DNA from: Deltaproteobacteria bacterium
GTDB lineage: Bacteria > Desulfobacterota > Binatia > HRBIN30 > JACQVA1
DNA: 64,000 bases
Direction: 5' to 3'
Assembly (NCBI GenBank): GCA_016178705.1
Contig: JACOST010000013.1
Span: forward strand, 104,080-168,079
In this document: positions 35,489-44,337 of the stretch, in pieces
How the letters are laid out: each line of letters opens with the position of its first letter
Position numbering within the stretch: the stretch's first letter is position 1
Made by a program: the position numbers and the translations under genes
The notes under the pieces: model-generated
The model's input: the letters and a program-made list of their open reading frames with translations, nothing else
What the model was told of the DNA's origin: nothing
Database searches by the model: none

Positions 35489-36783
35489 TCATTTGGGTAC
35501 CCCGTGCCCACTCGCCAAACGCCGATGCTGAGCCGCCGGCGCAAGACGAGCGCGAGGCTGGCCTCTTTTGGCTTCACTGCTTAATGGACCCGAGCACTCC
35601 CGCTGATTTGTGCAGTGCCCCGACTTACACCACGACCCAGGGTCGCAAGGACCCCCGTCACGACAGATCACGGCCGTACCAAATAATGGGAGGTCGACCT
35701 TGACTGCTCCGTAGAATTGTTTGTCATTCTCGCTGCCCTCATCATCAAACGGGGCGGGTGTCGAAATGCGAAATAGGTTGTCGGCGCCTGTGTTGACGTC
35801 ATAGAGCTGTGTCCTCGGCCTATAGCAATGATCATCGCCGTGCACGTACACGTATTCGATGTTGGGATGATCTTGCGCGGAATGGTTCAGGAAACTGAAG
35901 AAACCATCGTCACCGCCAAGCCCTGGTGTGCCATCCTTCGTGCTCGTCGGACCCGGTTTATCCGGATAAGGATCACACCGCCCCCCCAAACCTCCCCCGG
36001 AATTTCGGCTTGGGCGAAGATGACTATTGTTCCCTTCGCGTCAGGCAATGATTTCTCGGCCTCTCTCAACCAGACCTGGTCGGCCCGTCCTCGCTGAACA
36101 AACTCTACTTCCTCCGTCGCCGTTGCTGTTCTTCCGAGAGAGACAAGATTAACCGTGATGAATACCAGGCCCGGCAGACCTTCCAAGGTCCATCGCTGAT
36201 TCTCCGGGTAGTCTCCTGGTTTCTCCTGGTGCGTTGTGGGGTTTGGCTCGTGATCGTGCGACCCGGGGGCACGGAAGAAGACATCTCTAACATCCTCAAG
36301 CGGGAAATAGATATCCTCATAGTAATCCTTCGTCGGGGTGGGGGGCTCGTGTTTCGCTGCATGCCCGCAGTCGATCCATTCATTGTCACCAGGCACATAG
36401 ACCCACGGAACCTTGGGGACCGAGGATTTCAGCGGATTCGACAGCGTCGACAACACGGCGAATACGTCTGTTAGATCTTCATGTTTACACGGTTGGTTGT
36501 TGGGGACAATGTCGCCAACGTGAACGACAAAGGCGGGTGGCGGCTGCAGCTTGGCTATTGTCTGGATCAGCTGCTGAAAATCGACTCTCCATGGCGGCTC
36601 CTTCGGCCTTCCCTCCGGTATGTCTCCGATGACGACGAATGAGATGTCGCCCTGCTTGACTCCGGCGGAGGCCGAACAGGCGAGCAGCGCAACAACCGCC
36701 AACGGCCTCATCAACCGCCGAATACAGAAGTGGTCGCATTGGACAGCGGAGCTGCGGTGCACATTGCTGGTGACTCGACTCAT
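35489..36783 (-). pseudogene. metallophosphoesterase with one frameshift
   Basis: The first part (36783 to about 35980) has metallophosphoesterase marks: FVVIGDIPEG, FVVHVGDIV, VPGDNEWIDCG and GTIVIFAQAEIPGE. The frame changes at a run of seven G/C near 35980-35987; one added base joins it to the second part, which supplies IEYVYVHGDDHCYRP, the late histidine motif. The joined protein has about 430 residues with a signal peptide. The ATG at 36783 follows GGTGGAGG. It may be a true decay or a homopolymer error. Calcineurin-like enzymes of this sort hydrolyse phosphoesters outside the cytoplasm. Confidence 0.78.
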
Positions 36784-36924
36784 CTTTGACCTCCACCTTC
36801 AAGTCCGCAATCGCGTACTCAGCACGCGCCAACGATTCGAGCGCCGCCGGTCGATCCATTCTCGCCTCGCGCGGGGAGCAACTTCGGCGGACACACCGTC
36901 TGAACCACGCAGCGCGAAGGAGGG

Positions 36925-37209
36925 TCAGGCAGCCAGATTCCTAACCTTCTTCTCCAGCGCCTTGCGCTTCTTGCCGACTCTCCAGAGATCGTACTGGGTT
37001 TGCTGGTTCATCCAGCTTTCCGCGGTGGTGTCGAACGCGATGGCCAATCGAACGGCCATCTCCGGGCTGATGCCGGCTCGCCCGTTGAGGATCTCGGAGA
37101 GAGTCTTGCGACTCACCCGTAGTGCCTTGGCGGCGTCCGACACCGACAGCCCGAGCGGGGCGAGACACAAATCGCGAATGATCTCTCCCGGATGGGGTGG
37201 ATTGTGCAT
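36925..37209 (-). CDS. higA: HigA-type antitoxin (XRE family)
   Basis: The 94-residue protein starts [16 protein letters not shown], the hallmark of HigA antitoxins, followed by a helix-turn-helix ([34 protein letters not shown]). It neutralises the upstream HigB toxin and with it represses their operon. The two genes are 12 bases apart with the toxin first, as is usual for higBA. The C-terminus is basic. A candidate operator lies just upstream of the toxin start. Confidence 0.92.
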   Translation of the reverse strand: MHNPPHPGEIIRDLCLAPLGLSVSDAAKALRVSRKTLSEILNGRAGISPEMAVRLAIAFDTTAESWMNQQTQYDLWRVGKKRKALEKKVRNLAA

Positions 37210-37221
37210 GCGACGCTCCTC

Positions 37222-37500
37222 CTAATGATAGTCAACGTAATCGACATCGACGGCATCCTTGCCCTCGAAACGGAAGACCACGCGCCAATTGCCACTCACG
37301 TCTACGGCCCAGGCGCCCTTCAGTCGACCCTTCAGCGGATGCAGGCGCAGGCCGGGCAAATTCATATCGCGAGGCTCGGCCGACGCGTCGAGTCGAGCGA
37401 GAACAAGCCGAAGCCGCCTCGCGTGCTCCGGCCGAATGCCACGGGTGTTCCCGGATTCAAAGAATGCCCGCAAGCCCTTGTGGCGCCACCGCCGGATCAC
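37222..37500 (-). CDS. higB: HigB-type toxin (RelE/ParE superfamily)
   Basis: The GTG start gives 92 residues: MIRRWRHKGLRAFFESGNTRGI, LNLPGLRLHPLKG-type core and a NWRVVFRFEGKDAVDVDYVDYH end. This is the plasmid-maintenance killer/HigB family of ribosome-dependent mRNA nucleases. No in-frame ATG exists upstream before a stop. It is followed by higA. The pair lies between the frameshifted metallophosphoesterase and the tmRNA gene, next to the presumed integration site. Confidence 0.9.
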   Translation of the reverse strand: MIRRWRHKGLRAFFESGNTRGIRPEHARRLRLVLARLDASAEPRDMNLPGLRLHPLKGRLKGAWAVDVSGNWRVVFRFEGKDAVDVDYVDYH

Positions 37501-37508
37501 GCTCGCTT

Positions 37509-37525
37509 GTAACCCGTGGGGTTAC
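37509..37525. promoter_or_regulatory. candidate HigA operator
   Basis: GTAACCC-GTG-GGGTTAC is a perfect 7-base inverted repeat with a 3-base centre, ending nine bases upstream of the higB start. HigA-type repressors bind such palindromes to control their own operon. Function is inferred from position and symmetry. Confidence 0.55.
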
Positions 37526-37624
37526 ATGAGTCAAATGGACTGCGATCGGCGGCGCTGCGCCACGACCGGCACCGGATGGGCACCAACGTCTTCGCGAAGT
37601 TCGCGAATTCAAGCAGTGGAGAAG

Positions 37625-37965
37625 TGGAGGCGGGGGGAATTGAACCCCCGTCCGGAAGCGGTCGACCTGGGCGTCTACGTGCGTAGTCTCGTGCTTTGAT
37701 CTCGCGGGCGGAGCTCCCACGGACAAGATCTCCGCCAACCAGCTCGTGGGTTTTCGTCGGTGGCGCCCGAGCGCTCGCCACCGCTTATCCCGATTTGCGT
37801 CGCCTAGTCCCACCCTACGGGCTCGAGCAGGCTAGACGTGGTGGCCCTTAGGCCGCCAGTGCTAGAGGTTCGTCTGCGTTTAAGCAGCCCTGGGGTTTTA
37901 CGGTACCCAGGATCCCGTGCACGCAACCTCGGCGTTCCTACCCCCGTCGAACCCAGTTCGCCCCC
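37625..37965 (-). ncRNA. ssrA: transfer-messenger RNA (tmRNA)
   Basis: The 341-base RNA has acceptor strands GGGGGCG (37965-37959) and CGCCUCC (37632-37626), the D-loop-like start GAACTGGGTTCGACGGGG and a perfect T-arm GGGGG-TTCAATT-CCCCC. CCA is not encoded. The tag reading frame runs from 37877 to 37848: GCA GAC GAA CCT CTA GCA CTG GCG GCC TAA, giving ADEPLALAA after the tRNA-borne alanine. It rescues stalled ribosomes with SmpB, whose gene lies 129 bases upstream. Large frames that cross it are false. The end in LAA should direct proteins to ClpXP-type proteases. Confidence 0.95.
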
Positions 37966-38094
37966 GTATCGAGTGACGAGTGAGCAGTGACGAGTGTTGA
38001 GTCACCGATCCTCAAAGAACCGTGCTGAACTTAGCGACTCGGGCACTGATCCGCAACCGAGAGGTTCCACGGCGCAAGAGACAGATCGGCCTCA

Positions 38095-38574
38095 TCACTG
38101 ATCGCGCCGCCGTCGCATGGCGCGATCGACTTCTCTATTGGTCTCGCGTTCCTTGATCGTTTCGCGCTTGTCGTACTGCTTCTTGCCGCGTGCCACCCCA
38201 AGCTCGACTTTGGCGCGGCCGTTTTTGAAATACATCCGCAACGGAATCAACGTCAGGCCCTTCTCTTTCACCTTGCCGGTGAGGCGATCAATCTCGCGCG
38301 CATGCAGCAACAGCTTGCGCTTGCGGACGGGCTCATGGCCGAACTGTGCGGCGGGGTTGTACTCGCTGATGTGCGCGTTCGCGAGCCAGGCCTCGCCGCG
38401 CTCGATGCGGGCGTGGCTGTCCTTGAGCTGCGCCTTGCCGGCGCGCAGCGACTTGACCTCGCTGCCGGTTAACACCAGCCCGGCTTCGATGGTTTCTTCG
38501 ATGAAGTAGTCGTGTCGCGCGCGGCGATTGATGGTGATGATCTTCACGCCGTCGCTTCGCTGCAAACCCGCCAT
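38095..38574 (-). CDS. smpB: SsrA-binding protein SmpB
   Basis: The 159-residue protein binds tmRNA and delivers it to stalled ribosomes. Marks are NRRARHDYFIEETIEAGLVL, GSEVKSLRAGKAQLKDSHARI and KGLTLIPLRMYFKNGRAKVELGVARGKKQYDKRE, with the basic C-terminal tail (DRAMRRRRDQ) that enters the mRNA channel. It is directly upstream of ssrA on the same strand. ATG start at 38574; a GTG nine codons later is an alternative. The body length matches the family. Confidence 0.96.
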   Translation of the reverse strand: MAGLQRSDGVKIITINRRARHDYFIEETIEAGLVLTGSEVKSLRAGKAQLKDSHARIERGEAWLANAHISEYNPAAQFGHEPVRKRKLLLHAREIDRLTGKVKEKGLTLIPLRMYFKNGRAKVELGVARGKKQYDKRETIKERETNREVDRAMRRRRDQ

Positions 38575-38800
38575 GGCGGGGTTCAGGTATCAGGTGCCGC
38601 CAATCAACGCGAGTCGGCGCCGCGCGAGTTCACCCCCGACATTGCGTCACGCCGAGAACAGCCTACGTGCGCTCCGCCGAGGTTAGCGGTGGCGCACGGA
38701 AGCGCGCGCGAGCTTCGTCGTGATCGGCGCCCCGATCGTGTGCATTGTTCGTTCCACGCGCATTGCCACGACGGCATCCATGCACAACGGCGGACGTCGA

Positions 38801-40012
38801 CTACTTCACGCTCTTCCGAATGAGGGTCTGGTCGTACGGTCGGTCGCGAAGTCGGAACTTGACTCGTCTCCCATCGGAATCGACGCGGGTGACAATCTCG
38901 CAACTCTCCAGGTCGAGCTTCCGGGCGAGTAAGTCGTCCCGACACCACGAGACCTTGAATCCGCTGGCCTCCTCTTCGGCGACGATTCCAACATCGACCG
39001 GGTAAGCGGGATCAACGAACTTCTCACTGGGTATCGATTCAGTCGCGGGCCGCGATGAGGCGGCAAGCGCAAAGCGTTGGCCGCGCGGGGTGATGGTCAA
39101 CGTCGTGAACGCGCGATTGATTGAGTTGCTCGCGTGACCCTGCGCGTAGCCCTGATGAACCAAGTAGTACGCCGCCGGGTTGACGCGCCGAACTTCCCAA
39201 CCAAGAAACTGGGCCAAGTCGTCGAGCGATCCGCCACCAGCGTTCATCGCAGCGATCGCCAACGCAGGCGCGTCCGCGACGGGATCCGAACCTCTGAGTA
39301 CCGGATCAGTCAGGAAGAACAGTTCAGGTGTCGCACCCACGCTGTGTGCGCCGATTGGGCTATTGCAGTCTTCGAGCAGTTTGACCAGCCCGTGCTCGCG
39401 CAGTTCGTCCAACACGAGGAGGAGAGTTTCCGCACTAACGCCGAGCTCCGTCTCGATTGATTCAACTGCGAGCCACACCTCGTCTTCAACGCCGTATACG
39501 GCGTGCCTGTTAAGCATGGCCGCCAACCGTTGAGCCGATCTGGATAGGCCGCTCCCCGCTAGCAGTGTTTCGTGACTCGCGTGAAGTAGCGGGCTCAACG
39601 GAGGCTTGACCTGAGCCTCACAGCACGCGTCGACGAGCTCGCGCACTCCATCGTCATAGCTGACATCGGATATTCGAATCCAACGAATGCTCCGCAACGT
39701 CACGGGCACTTCGCTGTCTTCTACGCCGCAAAGGATTGGGATCAGTCGGCAAGCGCCGGCAATTCGCTGTACCAGCGCCGCGTCTAGTTCGGTCTGGACC
39801 CACTCGGACTCAAGGCTGTTGGGCGACAGCAAGGCGAGAAAGTGCGTCGCGGTACTAATGCCTTGATCGATCCTTCTACGCAGACTGTCGCCCGGCTTGA
39901 TTTCCCATTTGTCAAACCAGACATCGACGCCGCTTTGCAGCAGATCGTTCGCCAACCGCTCAACGAGCGGCTTGTCCTTGCTTGAATGGCAAAGAAACGC
40001 TCGCGGCTGCAT
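38801..40012 (-). CDS. TIR-domain protein with winged-helix-like C-terminal part
   Basis: The ATG at 40012 gives 403 residues; a TTG at 40024 is possible. Residues 1-140 form a TIR domain: PRAFLCHSSKDKPLVERLANDL, VWFDKWEIKPGDSLRRRID, FLALLSPNSLESEWVQTELDAAL. The E of SEWVQTE is at the position of the catalytic glutamate of bacterial TIR NADases. The middle (about 180-330) looks like two winged-helix segments (LLLVLDELREHGLVKLL and AYYLVHQGYAQG). The end is beta rich. Bacterial TIR proteins usually act in defence against phage by depleting NAD. It sits alone between smpB and panD. Confidence 0.85.
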   Translation of the reverse strand: MQPRAFLCHSSKDKPLVERLANDLLQSGVDVWFDKWEIKPGDSLRRRIDQGISTATHFLALLSPNSLESEWVQTELDAALVQRIAGACRLIPILCGVEDSEVPVTLRSIRWIRISDVSYDDGVRELVDACCEAQVKPPLSPLLHASHETLLAGSGLSRSAQRLAAMLNRHAVYGVEDEVWLAVESIETELGVSAETLLLVLDELREHGLVKLLEDCNSPIGAHSVGATPELFFLTDPVLRGSDPVADAPALAIAAMNAGGGSLDDLAQFLGWEVRRVNPAAYYLVHQGYAQGHASNSINRAFTTLTITPRGQRFALAASSRPATESIPSEKFVDPAYPVDVGIVAEEEASGFKVSWCRDDLLARKLDLESCEIVTRVDSDGRRVKFRLRDRPYDQTLIRKSVK

Positions 40013-40031
40013 CTTGTCTGCCAACCTAAAT

Positions 40032-40430
40032 CTACCAGTTCACCACTCGCAACTCCGCTTGCCCGGCCTGCTCGGCGCGGCGCTCGACGATTTGGTTACG
40101 GTCGTCGACGAAGACGACCTTCGGTTCCCACGCGCGGGCCTCGGACTCGCTCATCCAGCCGAAGGTGGCAATGATGACGAGGTCGCCTTTGTTCGCCTTG
40201 TGAGCGGCGGCGCCGTTGATGCACACCACGCCCGAACCCGGCTGGCCTCTCAATGCGTATGTCCGGAAGCGTTCACCGTTGGTGACGTTCCAGATCTCGA
40301 CTTCCTGATGCGGCAGGATATCGGCCGCATCGAGCAGCAGCGCATCGATGGTGACGCTGCCTTCGTAGTGCAGATCGGCGCCGGTAACAGTGGCGCGGTG
40401 GATCTTACTGCGCAGCATGTTGCGGTACAT
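40032..40430 (-). CDS. panD: aspartate 1-decarboxylase
   Basis: It makes beta-alanine for pantothenate and coenzyme A. The 132 residues include the self-cleavage site HYEGSVTID with G24-S25, from which the pyruvoyl group forms, plus the family start [20 protein letters not shown] and [19 protein letters not shown]. The ATG overlaps the panC stop codon (TGATG), showing translational coupling. It is the last gene of panB-panC-panD. Confidence 0.96.
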   Translation of the reverse strand: MYRNMLRSKIHRATVTGADLHYEGSVTIDALLLDAADILPHQEVEIWNVTNGERFRTYALRGQPGSGVVCINGAAAHKANKGDLVIIATFGWMSESEARAWEPKVVFVDDRNQIVERRAEQAGQAELRVVNW

Positions 40431-41296
40431 CAGCCCTCTCCCCATGCGGCCGCTCGGCCGAGCATCGTATTGTCGATCAGACGGGTCGACCCGAACCACA
40501 CCGCCAACGCCAGCAGCGTCGGCCCCGCGATGCGTTCAACCGGGCGCAGCGACTCGGGATCGCTGAGCGTCACGTAGTCAATGCGCGCGCGCGGTTCGCC
40601 GGCAATGAACGTCCGCACACGGTCGAGCACGATCGCCGCCGAGCGCTCGCCCTGTTGCACGGCGGCCTCCGCCACGCCGAGGGCTCGCGACAAGCAGCGC
40701 GCGGCGGTGCGATCGGCCGGCGCCAGGTAGGCGTTGCGCGAGCTCATCGCCAGCCCGTCGGCCTCGCGGACTATCGACCCGCCGATGATCTCGATATCGA
40801 AGTCGAGATCGCGCACCATGCGGCGGAGCGCCACCAGTTGCTGGAAGTCCTTCTCACCGAACACGGCGACGTGTGGATGCACCGCGTTGAAGAGCTTGGC
40901 CACCACCGTAGTTACGCCGCGAAAGTGCCCCGGTCTTTTCTCGCCGCACAACCCTTGTGTCACGTGCTCGACGTTCACCGAAGTCTGAAAGCCTTCGGGG
41001 TACATCTCGGCGGCCAGCGGCAGATACAGCACATCGGTGCCGGCGTCGGTGAGCAGCTTGGTGTCGCGTTCGATATCGCGCGGATAGCGGTCGAGGTCTT
41101 CATTGTGTCCGAACTGCAGTGGGTTGACGAAGATTGACGCAACGACCTGATCGGCATGCCGGCGCGCTTCGGCAACCAAGCTGAGATGCCCCGCGTGCAG
41201 AAAGCCCATCGTCGGTACGAAGGCAATGCGCTGCCCGTTTGTGCGGGCACGATCGGCCCAGGTCCGCATCGCTCGGATACTGGTGATGGTTTCCAT
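40430..41296 (-). CDS. panC: pantothenate synthetase
   Basis: It joins pantoate and beta-alanine at the cost of ATP. The ATG at 41296 gives 288 residues; longer starts would run into panB. Marks are [18 protein letters not shown] (HIGH-like motif), [44 protein letters not shown] and MSSRNAYL (KMSKS-like). It starts five bases after the panB stop. Confidence 0.96.
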   Translation of the reverse strand: METITSIRAMRTWADRARTNGQRIAFVPTMGFLHAGHLSLVAEARRHADQVVASIFVNPLQFGHNEDLDRYPRDIERDTKLLTDAGTDVLYLPLAAEMYPEGFQTSVNVEHVTQGLCGEKRPGHFRGVTTVVAKLFNAVHPHVAVFGEKDFQQLVALRRMVRDLDFDIEIIGGSIVREADGLAMSSRNAYLAPADRTAARCLSRALGVAEAAVQQGERSAAIVLDRVRTFIAGEPRARIDYVTLSDPESLRPVERIAGPTLLALAVWFGSTRLIDNTMLGRAAAWGEG

Positions 41297-41301
41297 TTGC
41301 G

Positions 41302-42156
41302 TTACCCCTGCGCCGCGACCTTGCCGGGAACCGGCGTGAGCGAATGAAAGGCGTGCTGATCGGTGGGGAACACGCCGCTGCGCACATCTTCCACGTAAGC
41401 ACGCACCGCTTCGCTGGCGACGTGCCACACTTCGGCGTAACGCTTCGCAAACCGCGGCGACATGCTCTCGCTCAGACCGAGCACGTCGTGCAGCACCAAA
41501 ATCTGCCCGTCACAGTCCGGCCCCGCGCCAATGCCTACGGTAGGGATGCTGAGGCGCTCGGTGATCTCGGTCGCAAGATCACGCGGGATGCCTTCCAACA
41601 CGACGGCGAACGCGCCGGCATCTTCGACCGCCAGCGCATCGTCGATCACGCGCTCGCGCTGACCCACTTTCGAGCCACGTTGACGCCCCTGCACTTTGTG
41701 ACCGCCCATGCGATGCACCGACTGCGGCGTGAGCCCGATGTGCCCCATGATCGGAATGTCGACCGACGCGATCGCGCGGATGGTCTCGGCCACCGCCACG
41801 CCGCCTTCGAGTTTCACCGCCTCGACATTGCCGTCCTTGATCAGACGGCCGGCATTCGCCACCGCATCGTGAACCGTCACCTGGTAGGACAGGAACGGCA
41901 GATCACCGACCACCAGCGCGCGCGGTCGCGCGCGCGTGACCATGCGGCAGTGGTAGATCATCTCGTCCATGCTGACCGGCAAGGTGGTATCGAGCCCTTG
42001 CACGACCATGCCGAGCGAATCGCCGACGAGGATCAGGTCGATCCCGGCACTGTCGACGATGCGGGTGAACGGAAAATCGTAGGCCGTGATGGCGACGATC
42101 GGTTCGCCCACGCCTTTACGTTTGAGAAGATCCGGGACTGTGACTTTGCGCTCCAT
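41302..42156 (-). CDS. panB: 3-methyl-2-oxobutanoate hydroxymethyltransferase
   Basis: It forms ketopantoate from ketoisovalerate and methylene-tetrahydrofolate. The ATG at 42156 has a GGGAGGC site and gives 284 residues. Marks are AITAYDFPFTRIVDSAGIDLILVGDSLGMV (metal and substrate site), VKLEGG and GHIGLTPQSVHRMGG. It is the first gene of panBCD; the deoxynucleoside kinase lies upstream on the same strand after 193 bases. The order is the usual one, without folK. Confidence 0.96.
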   Translation of the reverse strand: MERKVTVPDLLKRKGVGEPIVAITAYDFPFTRIVDSAGIDLILVGDSLGMVVQGLDTTLPVSMDEMIYHCRMVTRARPRALVVGDLPFLSYQVTVHDAVANAGRLIKDGNVEAVKLEGGVAVAETIRAIASVDIPIMGHIGLTPQSVHRMGGHKVQGRQRGSKVGQRERVIDDALAVEDAGAFAVVLEGIPRDLATEITERLSIPTVGIGAGPDCDGQILVLHDVLGLSESMSPRFAKRYAEVWHVASEAVRAYVEDVRSGVFPTDQHAFHSLTPVPGKVAAQG

Positions 42157-42349
42157 AACGCCTCCCGAACCGGTTGGAGGGGCCTTTGCCAACGCAAAGT
42201 CGGAGTTGAGATGAGTCGCGGAGGAGAAGTGTCGAGCTGGATTGAGTCGGCCGCGTTCTGACCGCTCGTACCCGAACTCCGCATCAACGAGTCACGAAAC
42301 TCCGAAGTGCCGCTCCGTCTCGGTCCATCTGCCCGGCCGCAGCCGGGGG

Positions 42350-42991
42350 TTATTTGGATCCAAGCGGAATGTAGTGTTGCACTCCTTGCCCCATGCTTTT
42401 GATCTCGCGGATCAGGTCCGCCATCTCGTCGGAGTTCGCCACGAAGTCGATCGCCGACGAGTTGACCACCAGCAGGGGCGTTTCGTCATAGTAGAAAAAG
42501 TAGTCTCGATAGGCCTCCGCTACACGTTCGATGTACTCGGGCGCGATCCGCCGCTCGTAGTCCCGGTCCCGCTTGCGTAGCCGCGTGAGCAAAACGTCGG
42601 AACGGGCTTGGAGATAGACGACCAAGTCCGGTTTCGGCAGGCGAGCGTCGAGCAAGCCAAAGAGCTGGCGGTAGAGAGCGAGTTCATCGGAGTCCAGATT
42701 CAGTTGCGCAAATATCTGATCCTTCGCGAACAGGTAATCGACGACGGTATTTTGGCTGAAGAGATCTTGTTGTGCAAGCTCTCGTTGCTGGCGATAGCGC
42801 GTGAGCAGGAAAAAGAGTTGGGCCTGGAACGCGAACTGACGGGGCTTCTCATAGAATTTCTTGAGGAACGGGTTCTCCTCCACCTGCTCCAGAACCAAGC
42901 GGGCGCCAAAGGCGTCGGCTAACAGCCGCGCCAGCGTCGTCTTACCGACCCCTATAGGGCCTTCCACGACGATGTACCGCGAGCCCTTCAC
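42350..42991 (-). CDS. deoxynucleoside kinase (dGK/dCK family)
   Basis: It phosphorylates deoxynucleosides for salvage. The GTG at 42991 follows GGAGG by five bases and gives 213 residues. Marks are IVVEGPIGVGKTTLARLLAD (P-loop), ENPFLKKFYEKPRQFAFQAQLFFLLTRY, TVVDYLFAKDQIFA and LQARSDVLLTRLRKRDRDYE (lid). Kinases of this type are commonly found beside panB or folK. Base specificity is not clear. Confidence 0.9.
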   Translation of the reverse strand: MKGSRYIVVEGPIGVGKTTLARLLADAFGARLVLEQVEENPFLKKFYEKPRQFAFQAQLFFLLTRYRQQRELAQQDLFSQNTVVDYLFAKDQIFAQLNLDSDELALYRQLFGLLDARLPKPDLVVYLQARSDVLLTRLRKRDRDYERRIAPEYIERVAEAYRDYFFYYDETPLLVVNSSAIDFVANSDEMADLIREIKSMGQGVQHYIPLGSK

Positions 42992-43107
42992 CGCCGCCTC
43001 CGTGTCCGCAACGGCGCACTACCACACCGCACAATGTAGTGTCCAGACGAATTCGCGCGAATCCAGCGCGAATCGTCGGCGCACACGGGTATGGTAAGGT
43101 GACGCGC

Positions 43108-44166
43108 ATGGATCGGCAGGCGCTGCAACAGATGATCGGCCGGGTGCTCATGGTCGGCATCCCCGGCGTCGAGTTGGACGAAGCCACTGCGGCGACGTTG
43201 CGGCGGTTGCACATCGGCGGCGTGATTCTGTTTCGCCGCAATGTGGGCACGCCGACGCAGCTCGCCGCCCTGACTGCCGCGCTGCATGCGTTGCCCGCTC
43301 GGCCACTGGTCTCCATTGACCACGAAGGCGGTCGGGTCATGCGACTCGGCGCACCGTTTACCTCGTTTCCCGCGATGGCAGTTGTGGGCGCGACCGGCGA
43401 CAGCACAGTTGCACGGCAGGTCGGCCGCGCGATGGGAGCCGAGCTGTCTGCTGTTGGTATCGATTTGGATTTCGCGCCCGTACTCGATGTCCACTCCAAC
43501 GCCGCCAACCCCGTGATCGGTGACCGCTCGTTCAGCAGCGACCCGAGTGTCGTTACGACGATGGGCATTGCGCTGATGCACGGTCTGTACGAGGGCGGCG
43601 TACTGTCGTGCGGCAAGCACTTCCCTGGGCACGGCGATACCGACACCGACTCGCATCTAACGCTGCCGACTGTGCGGCGCACGCGCACTGAATTGGATCG
43701 CATCGAGTTGCCGCCCTTCCGCGCCGCCATCGCAGCCGGCGTACCGCTGCTGCTGACTGCGCACGTGCTGTACCCAGCCCTCGACCCGCACCGACCGGCG
43801 ACGCTGTCGCCGTTGATCCTGCGCGATCTCCTGCGCACGGAGCTCGGCTTTGCCGGCGTGATCGCCAGCGACGACTTGGAGATGCGCGCCATCAGCGGTC
43901 ATCACGATATCGGTGATGCGGCCGTCGCGACGTTGAATGCCGGCGTAGACTTGCTGCTTGTGTGCAACGATTTTGCCAAAGCGGAAGTCGCGAGCGCGGC
44001 GATCGAGCGGGCGGTGATCGACGGTGTGCTGTCAGCCAACGTTGTTGAAGCCGCCGCCGGACGGGTCAACCGACTGACGAAACCGCACCGGTCGTCGATC
44101 GCGCTCGCGGATTTGCCGATCGCCGAACACGCCGCGCTCGCGGCGCGTCTGCGCGCACAGAAGTAA
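43108..44166 (+). CDS. nagZ: beta-N-acetylhexosaminidase (glycoside hydrolase family 3)
   Basis: It removes GlcNAc from muropeptides in peptidoglycan recycling. The ATG at 43108 follows AAGGTGA and gives 352 residues. Marks are LHIGGVILFRRNVGT, SIDHEGGRVMRL, LDFAPVLDVHSN and SCGKHFPGHGDTDTDSHLTLP, which contains the general acid histidine; the nucleophile aspartate region is VIASDDLEM. It is divergent from the kinase gene and convergent with mtnA across a palindromic repeat. Confidence 0.93.
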   Translation: MDRQALQQMIGRVLMVGIPGVELDEATAATLRRLHIGGVILFRRNVGTPTQLAALTAALHALPARPLVSIDHEGGRVMRLGAPFTSFPAMAVVGATGDSTVARQVGRAMGAELSAVGIDLDFAPVLDVHSNAANPVIGDRSFSSDPSVVTTMGIALMHGLYEGGVLSCGKHFPGHGDTDTDSHLTLPTVRRTRTELDRIELPPFRAAIAAGVPLLLTAHVLYPALDPHRPATLSPLILRDLLRTELGFAGVIASDDLEMRAISGHHDIGDAAVATLNAGVDLLLVCNDFAKAEVASAAIERAVIDGVLSANVVEAAAGRVNRLTKPHRSSIALADLPIAEHAALAARLRAQK

Positions 44167-44188
44167 CAGCCTGTTGAAAAGCTCCGCA

Positions 44189-44295
44189 TGCTTCGAGACG
44201 CGCCTGTCGGCGCTCCTCAGCATGAGCGGTTCTTCCCTTCTGCCACAACACTTTTCCGCTCACCCTGAGGAGGCGCGAAGCGCCGTCTCGAAGCC
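44189..44295. repeat. palindromic intergenic repeat between convergent genes
   Basis: The left arm (44189-44229, GCTTCGAGACGC...) and right arm (44255-44295, ...GCGTCTCGAAGC-like) are imperfect inverted copies around a 25-base centre. Element ends such as TCTCGAAGC and CCTGAGGAG recur in many proteobacterial genomes. Lying between two gene ends, it could terminate both transcripts. Confidence 0.65.
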
Positions 44296-44337
44296 TGTCC
44301 TGAGCCCGTCGAAGGGGGGCGTGGCACTAACGGGCTG

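Noticed and set aside
37457..37813. Open frames of 90-146 codons over the tmRNA gene
   Set aside because: They cross the tmRNA and higB sequences and have no family match; the tmRNA structure explains the region.
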